DNA of 64,000 bases from Sinorhizobium arboris LMG 14919. Its GTDB lineage: Bacteria > Pseudomonadota > Alphaproteobacteria > Rhizobiales > Rhizobiaceae. This document shows, in pieces, positions 57,067-64,000 of this stretch. Below the pieces are notes generated by a model. The model searched no databases and had not been told where the DNA came from. It saw only the letters and a list, made by a program, of their open reading frames with translations. The stretch lies in assembly GCF_000427465.1 (NCBI RefSeq), contig NZ_ATYB01000007.1:74823-138822 (forward strand). Reading direction: 5' to 3'. How positions within the stretch are numbered: position 1 is the first letter of the stretch; the number at the start of each line of letters is the position of its first letter. A program made the translations under genes and the position numbers.

Positions 57067-57094
57067 CGGTCTGGATCGTCCGGTCTGGATCGTC
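57067..57094. repeat. 14-bp tandem duplication in the Fic 5' region
   Basis: CGGTCTGGATCGTC occurs twice in direct tandem (57067-57080 and 57081-57094). Fourteen is not a multiple of three, so it frameshifts the gene start. Two identical copies suggest a recent slippage event. Confidence 0.85.
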
Positions 57095-57211
57095 CGAGGT
57101 GTTGGGATAGGTGTAGGAACCTTTGGGGCGCTCATCAGCCATGGCGAAGCTCAACAAAAAGCCGCCAGCTCTAAGCAGGCGGCCTTCTGCTCTTGAAGGT
57201 TGATCGGGAGG

Positions 57212-57415
57212 TTATCTGACAGGCGGCTCGATCATGAGCTGCCGGTATTCCTCGCGTGTGATGTCGCCGGCGACGTACCGCGCGGTCGCCTCCTCGAGGG
57301 CAGGATCGTGAACATAGCCCTGCCGGATATTGGCAGCGCGCGCCTGCTCGGCGGCCTTGCGCCGCTTCTCGATAGCTTCCGGGGAACGATCCGGACGGCG
57401 GGAATGAACGTTCAT
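57212..57415 (-). CDS. VbhA-like Fic antitoxin
   Basis: 67 residues from ATG 57415 with GGAG 8 nt upstream. RKAAEQARAANIRQGYVHDP and ATARYVAGDITREEYRQL match the VbhA antitoxin domain. In VbhA the inhibitory helix has S-x-x-x-E-[G/N]; here the aligned segment reads A-N-I-R-Q-G, so both Ser and the key Glu seem replaced. Encoded just before the Fic gene. Confidence 0.75.
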   Translation of the reverse strand: MNVHSRRPDRSPEAIEKRRKAAEQARAANIRQGYVHDPALEEATARYVAGDITREEYRQLMIEPPVR

Positions 57416-57535
57416 CGGCAAATCTCCAGTTACGGGCCACCCTAGCAGGAAAAATGCTGAAAATCCAGCACTTTGCCGGATTCTCCGGCCTTTCGAAGGT
57501 GGGCGCCCGGCTGCTCGCCGGGCGCTGTGAGCGGT

Positions 57536-57868
57536 TTAATCGCGGGGTTCCCATTCGATGATCGCCTGCAGGGAGGCGTCGTCCTGGCCGGGGAACCGGC
57601 CGAGATTGGCGTTGTAGCGAAGCTTGCGGATCGAGAGGGTGTAGTACGGCTTGCCGTCCTGGTTCTCTTTCTTCCAGATGCCGCCGACCTCGATGTCATG
57701 GCCGCGCGGTGACTTGGCGTAGACGCGGTGCGTCGGGGCCTTTTCATTGTCGGACTCGAACGGCACGACCTTGATGTCCATGTCGCGGTCGATGGTGGAG
57801 ATGAGGCCGGCGCCCTTTGCGGTGTCGAGGTTGTCGCCGTCGAACTGGATGTAGTTGGTGATGTTCAT
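57536..57868 (-). CDS. DUF736 family protein
   Basis: 110 residues from ATG 57868 (GGAG upstream). Contains DRDMDIKVVPFESDNEKAPT, HRVYAKSPRG and EVGGIWKKENQDGKPYYTLS, the DUF736 pattern. These small proteins are widespread on alphaproteobacterial plasmids and conjugative elements; function not established. Confidence 0.85.
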   Translation of the reverse strand: MNITNYIQFDGDNLDTAKGAGLISTIDRDMDIKVVPFESDNEKAPTHRVYAKSPRGHDIEVGGIWKKENQDGKPYYTLSIRKLRYNANLGRFPGQDDASLQAIIEWEPRD

Positions 57869-58266
57869 GTCTTTCACTCCTCTTTGGTGGTTGCGATGAT
57901 CGTTCCAAGGCACGGCGGAAAGCGGTGCGCACCGTAGGCCGGAGCGTGAGCGGAGGAGGCGAGAGGACGCAAAAATTTGCTTCGCGAGGAAGCCGAAGGC
58001 GGGGAAATTTTTGTGGCGTCCGCTTTGCGTAAACCGGCGCCGACGTGCGAACGAGCGTCAAAAGCAACCGCCTTGGAGGAGTGTGGCTTGAACCGTTTTG
58101 GCAACGTTTCCCCGTTTGTCAGCGGCGTACCAACCGCACAATTTGCAGCAATATTATCCAATACAGCGGCCTGATCAACGGGTTTTGCGGCGATTCGGAC
58201 CAAGACATTGAAGCAATATGGTTCATACGCCGTCGGCGCCATTGCTCCGTATTGGCTATCTCGCGG
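57869..58266. other. Gene-free stretch upstream of DUF736
   Basis: About 400 bases. A minus-strand frame (57874-58242) exists but has the biased composition typical of GC-rich spacer DNA in such plasmids and no ribosome site. It probably contains the DUF736 promoter; nothing else seen. Confidence 0.45.
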
Positions 58267-58774
58267 TCACGGTATCCGGGAAGATTTGGAACGGCGGTAT
58301 TCGTGCGGGCTTTCGATCTCGGCGGACCACATGCCAAAGCCATTATCGCGGGCGCGACTCTCGGCCTGGCCGTACTCGACCTCGCTGATCGAGTGGGTCG
58401 CCGGCAGATACCGTAGCATTGCCTCCGCCAGTCCTGCCTTCACCATCGCAAGGCCGATATCGACGTCCCCAATGAAGCACTGGCCCACCAGGCGGCGATA
58501 CTGATCCTGATCGATGATGTCGCAGCGAACGTGCTGACCGTCGATCATTTTCCCAAGATAGCTGCGAGCTGCCACGCCACGGCCATAACTTCCCGTCTTT
58601 CAATCCGGTCTGGTCGCGCTCGCAAGCATCGATGGCTGCGATCCTGATCCGCTGATTTCTGATGCTGATGGTGTCGCCATCGATCACACGAGCACGGCCG
58701 GAATAATCCGCGGCCTCCGCACCGTGAACGACGACGAGGGCGGCGAAAAGCGGCGGCAAAGCGTTACGTCTCAA
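58267..58774 (-). pseudogene. Thermonuclease (SNase-like) family protein, frameshifted
   Basis: The N-terminal half (from TTG 58774, signal peptide MRRNALPPLFAALVVVHGAEA, then RARVIDGDTISIRNQRIRIA) and the C-terminal half (AARSYLGKMIDG ... ESRARDNGFGMW) are in different frames. One extra G around 58577 explains it: without it the junction reads LWPCVAARSYL. The start overlaps the repC2 stop by 4 nt. Probably inactive, unless the shift is a sequencing error. Confidence 0.78.
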
Positions 58775-60048
58775 TGTCTGACCTCCATGGAATTTCGGGC
58801 GGCGAGCCCGAAGACAGAGCGGGCGAGATGCAATTCGCCCGCGGCGGCGCGGTCCGTCATAGCCCGCAAATATCCTCCCGGCGAGCTGACTTCCTGCCGG
58901 TCGTATTTCTCAAGTGTCACGGCGACGGCGACGGCGGCTTGCTGCTCGCCCATCTGCTCGACCGCGCGGGCGCGGGCATCCTCGGAGATCCCGGCAAACC
59001 GGCACATCAGCGGCACGGCCCGCGCTAGGTCGGCCCAACTGCGGGGGGCAAACCCGTAGGTCTTCAGCGCTGGCACCGCCCTCAGCACGTCTTGTAATGC
59101 CACCATTGCCTGCGGCAAGCGCCGCGGCTGGTTGATTTCGCTCCGGCCTCGCCTCAGGCTTTCTTCAAAAGCCCATTTGCTGGCGGAGCCAGCCTTAGAC
59201 GAACTGAGTTGTTCGGCGTTAGCCGAACGCCGTTCCTGATTACTCTCGTCAAAGGGATGAGGAGTTGTAATCTGTTTGTGCATGCCGTTTTCGACATACG
59301 GGCATGTCATATTTTGCGTTTCTTGCGCTTCTGCCGATCGGCGCGGGAGCTGCATCATCCGCTCTATCAACCACTCCAGAAGAGCCGTTGCCCGGCGTAG
59401 CACGCGACTCGATGCCTTGCCGGCGATTCCCACAATGTTGCTCACCCGCTCGATCCGGGCGCCAAGACGGCTCAAAGAATCCTCCGAGAGACGCGCGGCG
59501 GCCGAGAGAGCATAGCGAGCATTGCGAAGCGCCCCGCGGTAGCGCCGTAGCGCCGCGTCGGCGGCTTTCTTCTGAGCCCGAACCTGTCTCACGAGCTCGT
59601 CAAGCTCGGCATATCGCACGATCAGGATGCGAAGGTCGATTCCGCAACCGTCCGTGATCTCGCCGTCGCCATTGCGGATGGGATAGCGCTTGTAGTTGCC
59701 GCTGTCCTGCATCGTGATCAGGCCAGCGTCGAAGAGGCTGGATAGCATGCGGCTGACGCGACCGACCGACCGGCCAATTTCGAAGGCCAGTTGCTGGTTC
59801 GACTTGAATACGATCGGACGGCCGGACCTGTCGAATGATTCAGCGGGAACCGTATTGATCAGCGCGACCAACAGGTGGCTTTCGGTCCCGTTGATTAGCC
59901 CTGTGCATGTCAGGCTTTGAGCAAGCACGGCCAATTGGGCACGCGTCACGGTTCCGATATCCGCCGACTCTGCCAGACGCCGGAATTGCGCACGCTGCGG
60001 CGTTATCCTGCGGCCGATTGGCCGCTGATGAATTTGGGTATTCCCCAT
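58771..60048 (-). CDS. repC: Second RepC-like replication initiator
   Basis: 425 residues. The N-terminal winged-helix region (PIVFKSNQQLAFEIGRSVGR, SLFDAGLITMQDSGNYKRYP) and C-terminal RepC domain (RSWADLARAVPLMCRFAGIS, SSPGGYLRAMTDRAAAGELH) align with RepC, but the sequence is far from the repABC copy. It has no adjacent repA/repB, only a large ParB-like gene upstream. Its upstream region carries a terminator hairpin on the opposite strand, as in repC antisense RNA loci. It may be a second, repC-only replicon. Confidence 0.88.
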   Translation of the reverse strand: MGNTQIHQRPIGRRITPQRAQFRRLAESADIGTVTRAQLAVLAQSLTCTGLINGTESHLLVALINTVPAESFDRSGRPIVFKSNQQLAFEIGRSVGRVSRMLSSLFDAGLITMQDSGNYKRYPIRNGDGEITDGCGIDLRILIVRYAELDELVRQVRAQKKAADAALRRYRGALRNARYALSAAARLSEDSLSRLGARIERVSNIVGIAGKASSRVLRRATALLEWLIERMMQLPRRSAEAQETQNMTCPYVENGMHKQITTPHPFDESNQERRSANAEQLSSSKAGSASKWAFEESLRRGRSEINQPRRLPQAMVALQDVLRAVPALKTYGFAPRSWADLARAVPLMCRFAGISEDARARAVEQMGEQQAAVAVAVTLEKYDRQEVSSPGGYLRAMTDRAAAGELHLARSVFGLAARNSMEVRH

Positions 60049-60169
60049 TCCTCGTCTCCACTTAGGGACCAGGCAAAGCTTCGCCGTTCACCGAAACGGT
60101 GCTTTTGCAATTGACAGGGAAGGGAGGGTCTGCGAGAAAGGATTCGGCTAATTTATTGACTCATAGACC

Positions 60170-60201
60170 CCGCTTCCGGACTTGTTCGGGAGCGGTTTTT
60201 T
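60170..60201 (+). terminator. Terminator of a probable antisense RNA to the second repC
   Basis: CCGCTTCCG (60170-60178) pairs with CGGGAGCGG (60187-60195) and is followed by TTTTTT. It points away from the repC2 start, 120 bases upstream, in the same place and orientation as the repABC ctRNA terminator. A TTGACA lies at 60111-60116. The RNA itself is inferred. Confidence 0.65.
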
Positions 60202-60489
60202 CTTTTCTGGTCGGGCCTGTCATCTCCATGAAATTTGATCAGAATGCGTGAGCGCCGGAATCACGACTGATTCCGCCATTTAAAAAATAACCCCATAAAC
60301 CAAAAAGGTGCAATAACGTGCTACACGCAAAAGCCTCTAAGGCGTGTGTTTAGCCGCGAATGCCCTTATTTCTTAATAGCTTGCCGCATTTTTGCTGATT
60401 TTAGAACGCCGGCTTTGAGCCCCAAAGCTGAAGCAATTTGATGCACACCAGTTTCTGAAACGCAAGAAAACCCGGGCGGGAAGGGGAGT

Positions 60490-60552
60490 TTGAGGGGAGG
60501 GGGAATCGGGCCTCCCCTCAACATGATTGTGGGCCAGGTCGATCCTGGCCCA
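60490..60552. repeat. Two adjacent strong inverted repeats
   Basis: TTGAGGGGAGG (60490-60500) / CCTCCCCTCAA (60511-60521) is a perfect 11-bp repeat, and TGGGCCAG (60530-60537) / CTGGCCCA (60545-60552) a perfect 8-bp one right after it. They lie just beyond the ParB-like gene stop. No T-run, so they may be RNA-stabilising hairpins or protein sites. The rest of 60202-60622 shows no gene. Confidence 0.6.
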
Positions 60553-60622
60553 CGGTCATCGGCGGTCGTGAAAGCGTGAGGGCCGATCACGCGGAAGGAA
60601 CGTGACCGGCCCGCGACTGATG

Positions 60623-62551
60623 TCACTCAGCCGCTTGGGGGAACTGCTCGTCTTCCGCGATGCTCTCGGCTCCAAGCTCCTGTTCCGCCTCGGCGGGGGC
60701 TATACGAAGCGGGGAGGGTATCCAGCCGGTTCCGGCAACAAGGCGATCTGCGATCGTAACGGCTTCGGACTTTTTGGCGGCGGCTCTCACCGACAATTCC
60801 GCTTCGCTGCCTCTCGCCTCGGCCAACGAAAGCTCAATGGTCGTGCGGTTGACGTGCTTGAAATAGCTGTCGCCGGTCGTCTCGAACCAATCTGGCATGT
60901 TCACTTCGAGCGCTCGGCCAAGCTGGTTCGCCTGCTCGATGCCCTTCTTGCGGTTTGTAAACTTCTTCTCCACCGCATTGACCGAGTGCGCCGCACCGAA
61001 TGCGAGAAGCATCAGCACCATGTCTTGCGGCTGCTCCAACAGCCATTCGAACAGATCGGCAGGGTTTCCCGGCAGGTGATGGCCGTAGTTGTCCGCAAGA
61101 TCGTTGAAGGCGGAAAGCCCCTTGCAGCTTTCGGCGTCCTTCATCGACGGCTCCAAGCGTTCGTGCGTGAGCGACAATTGCAATGCGCTCTGCTCCGAAT
61201 TGTACGGGTAGGCCACGCTGAGCAGCATCGCGTGAACGACGGCGACAAGGGCTACGTCCGGATTGTTCGCCAGTTCGATACGCAAGGCGGCGGTCTTGTG
61301 AGCCGTCAGGTCCTCGATCAGCGCGGCGGAATGGCTGATGCTCGGTGCCTTGGGTGTTGCCGCGCTGATGGCGCTCGGCAAGCCTTCGCCGTCCTCGTCC
61401 CCATCTCCCGCCGCCTCGACTTCTCCCGGCTTCACAAAGCCGCGCTCGATGGCAAGCCGGCCGCAATAGTCGAGGAACACGAAGGTTCCCGCCTGTTCCA
61501 ACGCCTCCGCGCTATAGACTTCCGATCGGGCATTGAGGGTGTCGATCCGCTTTTCGAGGTCGGAAAGCTTCGCCTCTGCCTCGTCGTCGGCCATGCCGCT
61601 TTCAATCAACTCGGCAATCTCGTCGTATTCTGCCTGTGCGGCATCAAGCGCCGCCTGATCTTCATCGGAAAGAGGAAGAGCCTCGGGATAGTGGCGCTTC
61701 ATCGCATGATAACCGGCAGGGGCCGTGGCGGAGCACTCGACCCATTTCCAGCCTTCGGCCCGAACGGTCGCGGCGGCCGTCTCGAGCTTTTCAGCCACCA
61801 ACTTTTCAACCAAAGCGACGTTCATCGCGTAACCGGCGTTGCGGTCGTCGAAGAGATCGCGCTTTACCGATCCACCGGCTTCCTCATATGCAGCCAGCCC
61901 GCCGATGAACTGCACTCGCTTATCCGTCGCCGGAATCATTTCCTCGGTGAGCGCTCGCCGGATGGAATGAGGATCGCGGTTCCAAGAGGTGAGCGAGTTC
62001 CAGACGGCCACCTGCCTTTCGTGATCATCGCTCACTGTGAAGGCCGATAGCTGCGCGAAGCTCATGTTCTCGTCGCGGAAATGCTGCAACAGGACCGGCG
62101 AAACGCGGGCCAGCGCCAGCCGCTTGCGGACGACAGTTTCGGTCGCGCCGAAACGCGCCGCGATGTCGGCAATGTCCTTTCCCTGCTTGGCAAGCGCGTC
62201 GAATGCCTCGTACTGATCGATGGGATGCATATCCTCGCGCATGACGTTCTCTGCGAGGCTGATTTCCGTGGCGATCTCCCCTTCTCGCTCCTTGCATTCG
62301 ACGGGGTAATCCTTGGCGATCTCGCCCGCCTCGGCCAACAGATTGAGCGCAGCCAATCGGCGGCCGCCGGCAACGACGAAATAGCGGCCCTTCTTGTCGC
62401 CCTTACGAACAACGAGGTTCTGCAGAAGCCGGTAGCCGTCGGCGCGAATGTTCGCAGCCAGCGCCTCGATGCCCTCGGCGCTGTAGGTCTTTCGCACGTT
62501 CCTCGGATCGGCGTCGAGCTTGCTCAATGCAACGGTGATGATGTCAGTCAT
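60623..62551 (-). CDS. Large ParB/RepB/Spo0J-family plasmid protein
   Basis: 642 residues. The N-terminal ParB nuclease-like domain (LDADPRNVRKTYSAEGIEAL, VAGGRRLAALNLLAEAG) and HTH (DIADIAARFGATETVVRKRL) are clear, followed by a long helical region unlike RepB. Such large ParB-like proteins are common on rhizobial plasmids. It may be the partition or regulatory partner of the second repC. GGAAG lies 5 nt before the ATG. Confidence 0.86.
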   Translation of the reverse strand: MTDIITVALSKLDADPRNVRKTYSAEGIEALAANIRADGYRLLQNLVVRKGDKKGRYFVVAGGRRLAALNLLAEAGEIAKDYPVECKEREGEIATEISLAENVMREDMHPIDQYEAFDALAKQGKDIADIAARFGATETVVRKRLALARVSPVLLQHFRDENMSFAQLSAFTVSDDHERQVAVWNSLTSWNRDPHSIRRALTEEMIPATDKRVQFIGGLAAYEEAGGSVKRDLFDDRNAGYAMNVALVEKLVAEKLETAAATVRAEGWKWVECSATAPAGYHAMKRHYPEALPLSDEDQAALDAAQAEYDEIAELIESGMADDEAEAKLSDLEKRIDTLNARSEVYSAEALEQAGTFVFLDYCGRLAIERGFVKPGEVEAAGDGDEDGEGLPSAISAATPKAPSISHSAALIEDLTAHKTAALRIELANNPDVALVAVVHAMLLSVAYPYNSEQSALQLSLTHERLEPSMKDAESCKGLSAFNDLADNYGHHLPGNPADLFEWLLEQPQDMVLMLLAFGAAHSVNAVEKKFTNRKKGIEQANQLGRALEVNMPDWFETTGDSYFKHVNRTTIELSLAEARGSEAELSVRAAAKKSEAVTIADRLVAGTGWIPSPLRIAPAEAEQELGAESIAEDEQFPQAAE

Positions 62552-63629
62552 GATGCTTCCCTTTTTCCCTATTCCCGCGAAGCGGCCTCATGCCCGAAGG
62601 GGCAGGAGCCCCGCTCCTGCTCCCGAGCTCGCGCGGAGCAGCGGGGGAGAGGGGGGCAAGGTGACAAATCGGAGGGGGATCACCCGCCCGAGGCGTGAGC
62701 CGAAGGGGCGACGGATGATCCGCACATGCGGATCCGCGTCGATCCTGCACGGAGCGAGCCGAAGGCGAGCGGAGGAAGGACGGGGAGACCGATTTTCGCC
62801 TTGTTGGGGGAGAGGCGGGCAGAGCCCTCTTTCCCCCTCAAAAGTAAACAAAGAGCATATCAGGCGCAGGCGTAGCCGAAGCCAGTTCGCGCACCGCTTG
62901 ACCGGTAAAAAGGGCAGCCGTAGGAGGTTTAGCATTAGCGCCGCCCGAAGGGCGGAAACCGGGACCGACTGCCCCGGCGAGCGGTTCATTTTGGTCTTCC
63001 ACCTCTGGTGCCGGCATTTCCCACAAGCCTTCGGCAAACCCTACGGCGCTACCTGACGGGCGCGGGTTGCCTTCGGCTGCTCCGCTCCCTGAGGGTCGCT
63101 GCGGCCGCTTGCCGGCCTGTGCCGGGCGCGGCTGGAAAACGCATCGCGCGACTACGCTGAACTCCTCAACGGAGTGGTGAGCGGAAGTGCAATTTGGAGA
63201 GCCGGACAGCGGCTCTGCAGGACTTCTGCCATTCATTCACTCCAGACGGGTCGACGGGCATTTCGGCGTGCCGAAAGGCGGGCAAGCTTTTCGGGGGAAA
63301 TTTCAAGAAGTGACGACATAACGCGGATCGCGCATGGAATGCTCGCGCGATTGTCCGAAGATGCGCCCAGACGTCCATTGCCTTCACTGCAGATGGCAGC
63401 TTTGCTTCGAAAAAGTGGTTGGCAAAGACGGGGCAGCGCCCAAAGGGGAGGGGGAAGGGCGCTGCCCTCCGGTCGACTTAGCGAACCTATTGCGGGGAAC
63501 GATAGTCGACCGATGTTGGTGCAGAGGCCGCTCCTACGCGCTGGCAACCAACCACTGATAGAGACAATTCACCCGGTTCGGCCGAGACGTATGCCTGGCA
63601 CGAGAGCCGATCATCAGGGTGGCGGTGCA
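62552..63629. other. GC-rich gene-free stretch
   Basis: About 1.08 kb with no credible gene. It has short inverted repeats such as GATCCGC-ACAT-GCGGATC (62717-62734) and must carry the promoter of the ParB-like gene. Plus-strand frames here lack ribosome sites and look like chance frames. Confidence 0.45.
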
Positions 63630-63989
63630 TCACCCATAATCTTGGCTCACTTTGATGGTCTCAAAGATGACGGAAATGGATCTGAGGATTTCTTGGGCGA
63701 GATAATTAGACGCGGCTGCAGAATCTGCGGCGTCCGCGGACGCAAAGGCCGTGATGATTTGGTCGGGAGCTGTCCAGATTGTATCGCCGATTTGCTCAAC
63801 GACCTCCTTCAGGGAAGCTTCAACCCCATAGCGACAGAAACGGAAATGCCGTCGCAGTCGCAGGTAGACGTGGATTGCCATCGCGGTGGCGAATTCTCGC
63901 TCTTGGCTGCCCAGGAGGTTATGACGCATCTCCGGATCGATTTCCATTAGGGGAATAAGGACGGCGGCTGCGGTCAGTTCCTTGCGCAT
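63630..63989 (-). CDS. Hypothetical protein at window edge
   Basis: 119 residues from ATG 63989 (MRKELTAAAVLIPLMEIDPE). The composition is protein-like and helical, with EVVEQIGDTIWTAPDQIIT and a Ser/Ala-rich segment. No family recognised. Genes beyond 64 kb might clarify its operon. Confidence 0.5.
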   Translation of the reverse strand: MRKELTAAAVLIPLMEIDPEMRHNLLGSQEREFATAMAIHVYLRLRRHFRFCRYGVEASLKEVVEQIGDTIWTAPDQIITAFASADAADSAAASNYLAQEILRSISVIFETIKVSQDYG

Positions 63990-64000
63990 TCCCCGGCCTC

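Noticed and set aside
63174..63950. 258-codon open frame on the plus strand
   Set aside because: No ribosome site, biased composition, and it overlaps a more protein-like minus-strand gene.

Overview
This 64 kb window looks like part of a large repABC-family plasmid (or chromid) of an alphaproteobacterium of the order Hyphomicrobiales (Rhizobium/Agrobacterium/Ensifer/Mesorhizobium type). The evidence is a complete repABC operon with its antisense RNA locus and two copies of a perfect 18-bp parS-like palindrome, a second repC-like initiator, a MOB relaxase with a VirD2/IncP-type nick sequence, and high GC content. No rRNA, tRNA or CRISPR array was seen.

Layout. (1) 1-13.0 kb is a catabolic locus. 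On the minus strand, a SAF-domain dehydrogenase, E1 alpha, E1 beta, E2 and E3 (lpd, cut by the window edge) form a 2-oxoacid- or acetoin-dehydrogenase-like complex. A SorC-type sugar-responsive regulator separates this from a plus-strand ABC importer (Tat-exported binding protein, two permeases, ATPase) and a PfkB kinase. Together they look like uptake and breakdown of one carbohydrate or polyol, substrate unknown. (2) 13.0-21.0 kb is a mobilisation and maintenance module: two unknown genes, a small membrane protein, relaxase, MobC, an oriT candidate, iteron-like repeats, ParA with a small partner, and an XRE regulator. (3) 21.8-47.3 kb is a defence island. A BrxR/CapW-like WYL regulator is divergent from sbcD-sbcC, a SNF2 helicase, an Hsp70/actin-fold ATPase and a small ORF. 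This operon converges on a BREX operon read as brxE-brxA-brxB-brxC-pglX(N)-pglX(C)-pglZ-brxL. (4) 47.3-51.2 kb holds toxin-antitoxin genes (an orphan Phd, a VapBC pair, and a Phd with a truncated PemK-like toxin) and a tyrosine recombinase. (5) 51.2-64 kb is the plasmid backbone: repABC, ArdC, a Fic protein with a VbhA-like antitoxin, DUF736, a frameshifted thermonuclease, a second repC with its own terminator hairpin, a large ParB-like protein and an unknown gene.

The most striking points are as follows. The BREX operon mixes a type 6-like start (brxE) with a BrxL end. Its methyltransferase is cleanly split into two stop-start-coupled genes. Its BrxL carries, where the Lon-like protease domain normally sits, a domain that by eye closely matches the C-terminal phospholipase-D-like domain of the eukaryotic ESCRT-associated protein MITD1. 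The facing WYL/SbcD/SbcC/SNF2/Hsp70 operon is a compact candidate anti-phage module that I cannot assign to a named system. In the backbone, a 14-bp tandem duplication puts the start of the Fic gene out of frame, and its antitoxin appears to lack the key inhibitory glutamate.

All domain calls are by eye from sequence motifs; no database search was run.
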